A stretch of 13,611 nt of DNA from Anammoximicrobium sp032229885. Its GTDB lineage: Bacteria > Planctomycetota > Planctomycetia > Pirellulales > Pirellulaceae. This document shows positions 13,598 through 13,611 of this stretch, one piece after another; position 1 is the stretch's first letter, and each line of letters starts with the position of its first letter. The stretch covers positions 1-13,611 of the forward strand of contig JAVYAJ010000078.1 in NCBI GenBank assembly GCA_032229885.1. Reading direction: 5' to 3'. Position numbers and translations under genes: made by a program. The notes under the pieces were generated by a model. That model was given only the letters and a program-made list of their open reading frames with translations, was not told where the DNA came from and searched no databases.

Positions 13598-13611
13598 GCT
13601 GACGCCGCGCG

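Noticed and set aside
1..13611. Composite transposon bounded by the inverted 81-bp elements
   Set aside because: The two copies are in inverted orientation about 13.3 kb apart, but each is tied to the 3' end of its own gene. No transposase or target-site duplication is visible, and the interior includes core dnaE. A dispersed 3'-end element explains the layout better.

Overview
The window reads as a GC-rich bacterial chromosome segment, most likely from a planctomycete (Pirellula-like). The pointers are a Tat-exported Gfo/Idh/MocA oxidoreductase, a secreted Cys-rich protein with a DYCRKP repeat, a small CxxC...CxxC acidic protein of a planctomycete type, wide gene spacing and many short hairpin-forming repeats. 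This placement is inferred from gene content, not from a marker gene. I see no tRNA, rRNA, CRISPR array, transposase or phage gene.

Layout, left to right. 1-197: hairpin repeats, including an 81-bp element whose first three bases are the stop codon of the next gene. 195-1544 (-): stand-alone 3-hydroxyacyl-CoA dehydrogenase resembling the C-terminal half of FadB/FadJ. 1545-2206: non-coding spacer with a 14-bp direct repeat and a probable terminator. 2207-3415 (-): DUF763 protein. Divergent from it and behind a sigma70-like promoter come 3567-3875 (+), a small putative zinc-binding protein, and 3891-4493 (+), a membrane-anchored staphylococcal-nuclease-like protein. A hairpin-rich convergent spacer follows. 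4745-8317 (-): dnaE, the replicative DNA polymerase III alpha subunit, with an apparently complete PHP metal site. 8318-9197: a spacer with a 14-bp tandem repeat, a 62-bp imperfect palindrome and a possible leader peptide. 9198-9599 (-) and 9743-11362 (-): a secreted Cys-rich repeat protein and a TolC/OprM-type outer-membrane efflux lipoprotein, in that order on the map and the reverse in transcription. 11363-12120: a long divergent spacer. 12121-13482 (+): Tat-exported Gfo/Idh/MocA oxidoreductase. 13494-13597: a second near-identical copy of the 81-bp element.

The genes do not form one pathway. Two loose groupings can be defended: a nucleic-acid group (DUF763, CxxC protein, SNase, DnaE) and a cell-envelope pair (efflux lipoprotein plus Cys-rich secreted protein). 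The most striking non-coding signal is the 81-bp triple-hairpin element. It sits immediately 3' of both terminal genes in the same orientation relative to each gene, with 79 of 81 positions identical. This fits a dispersed 3'-end element acting in termination or RNA stability. The most unusual protein is the 133-residue Cys-rich one, with three DYCRKP motifs spaced exactly 20 residues apart.
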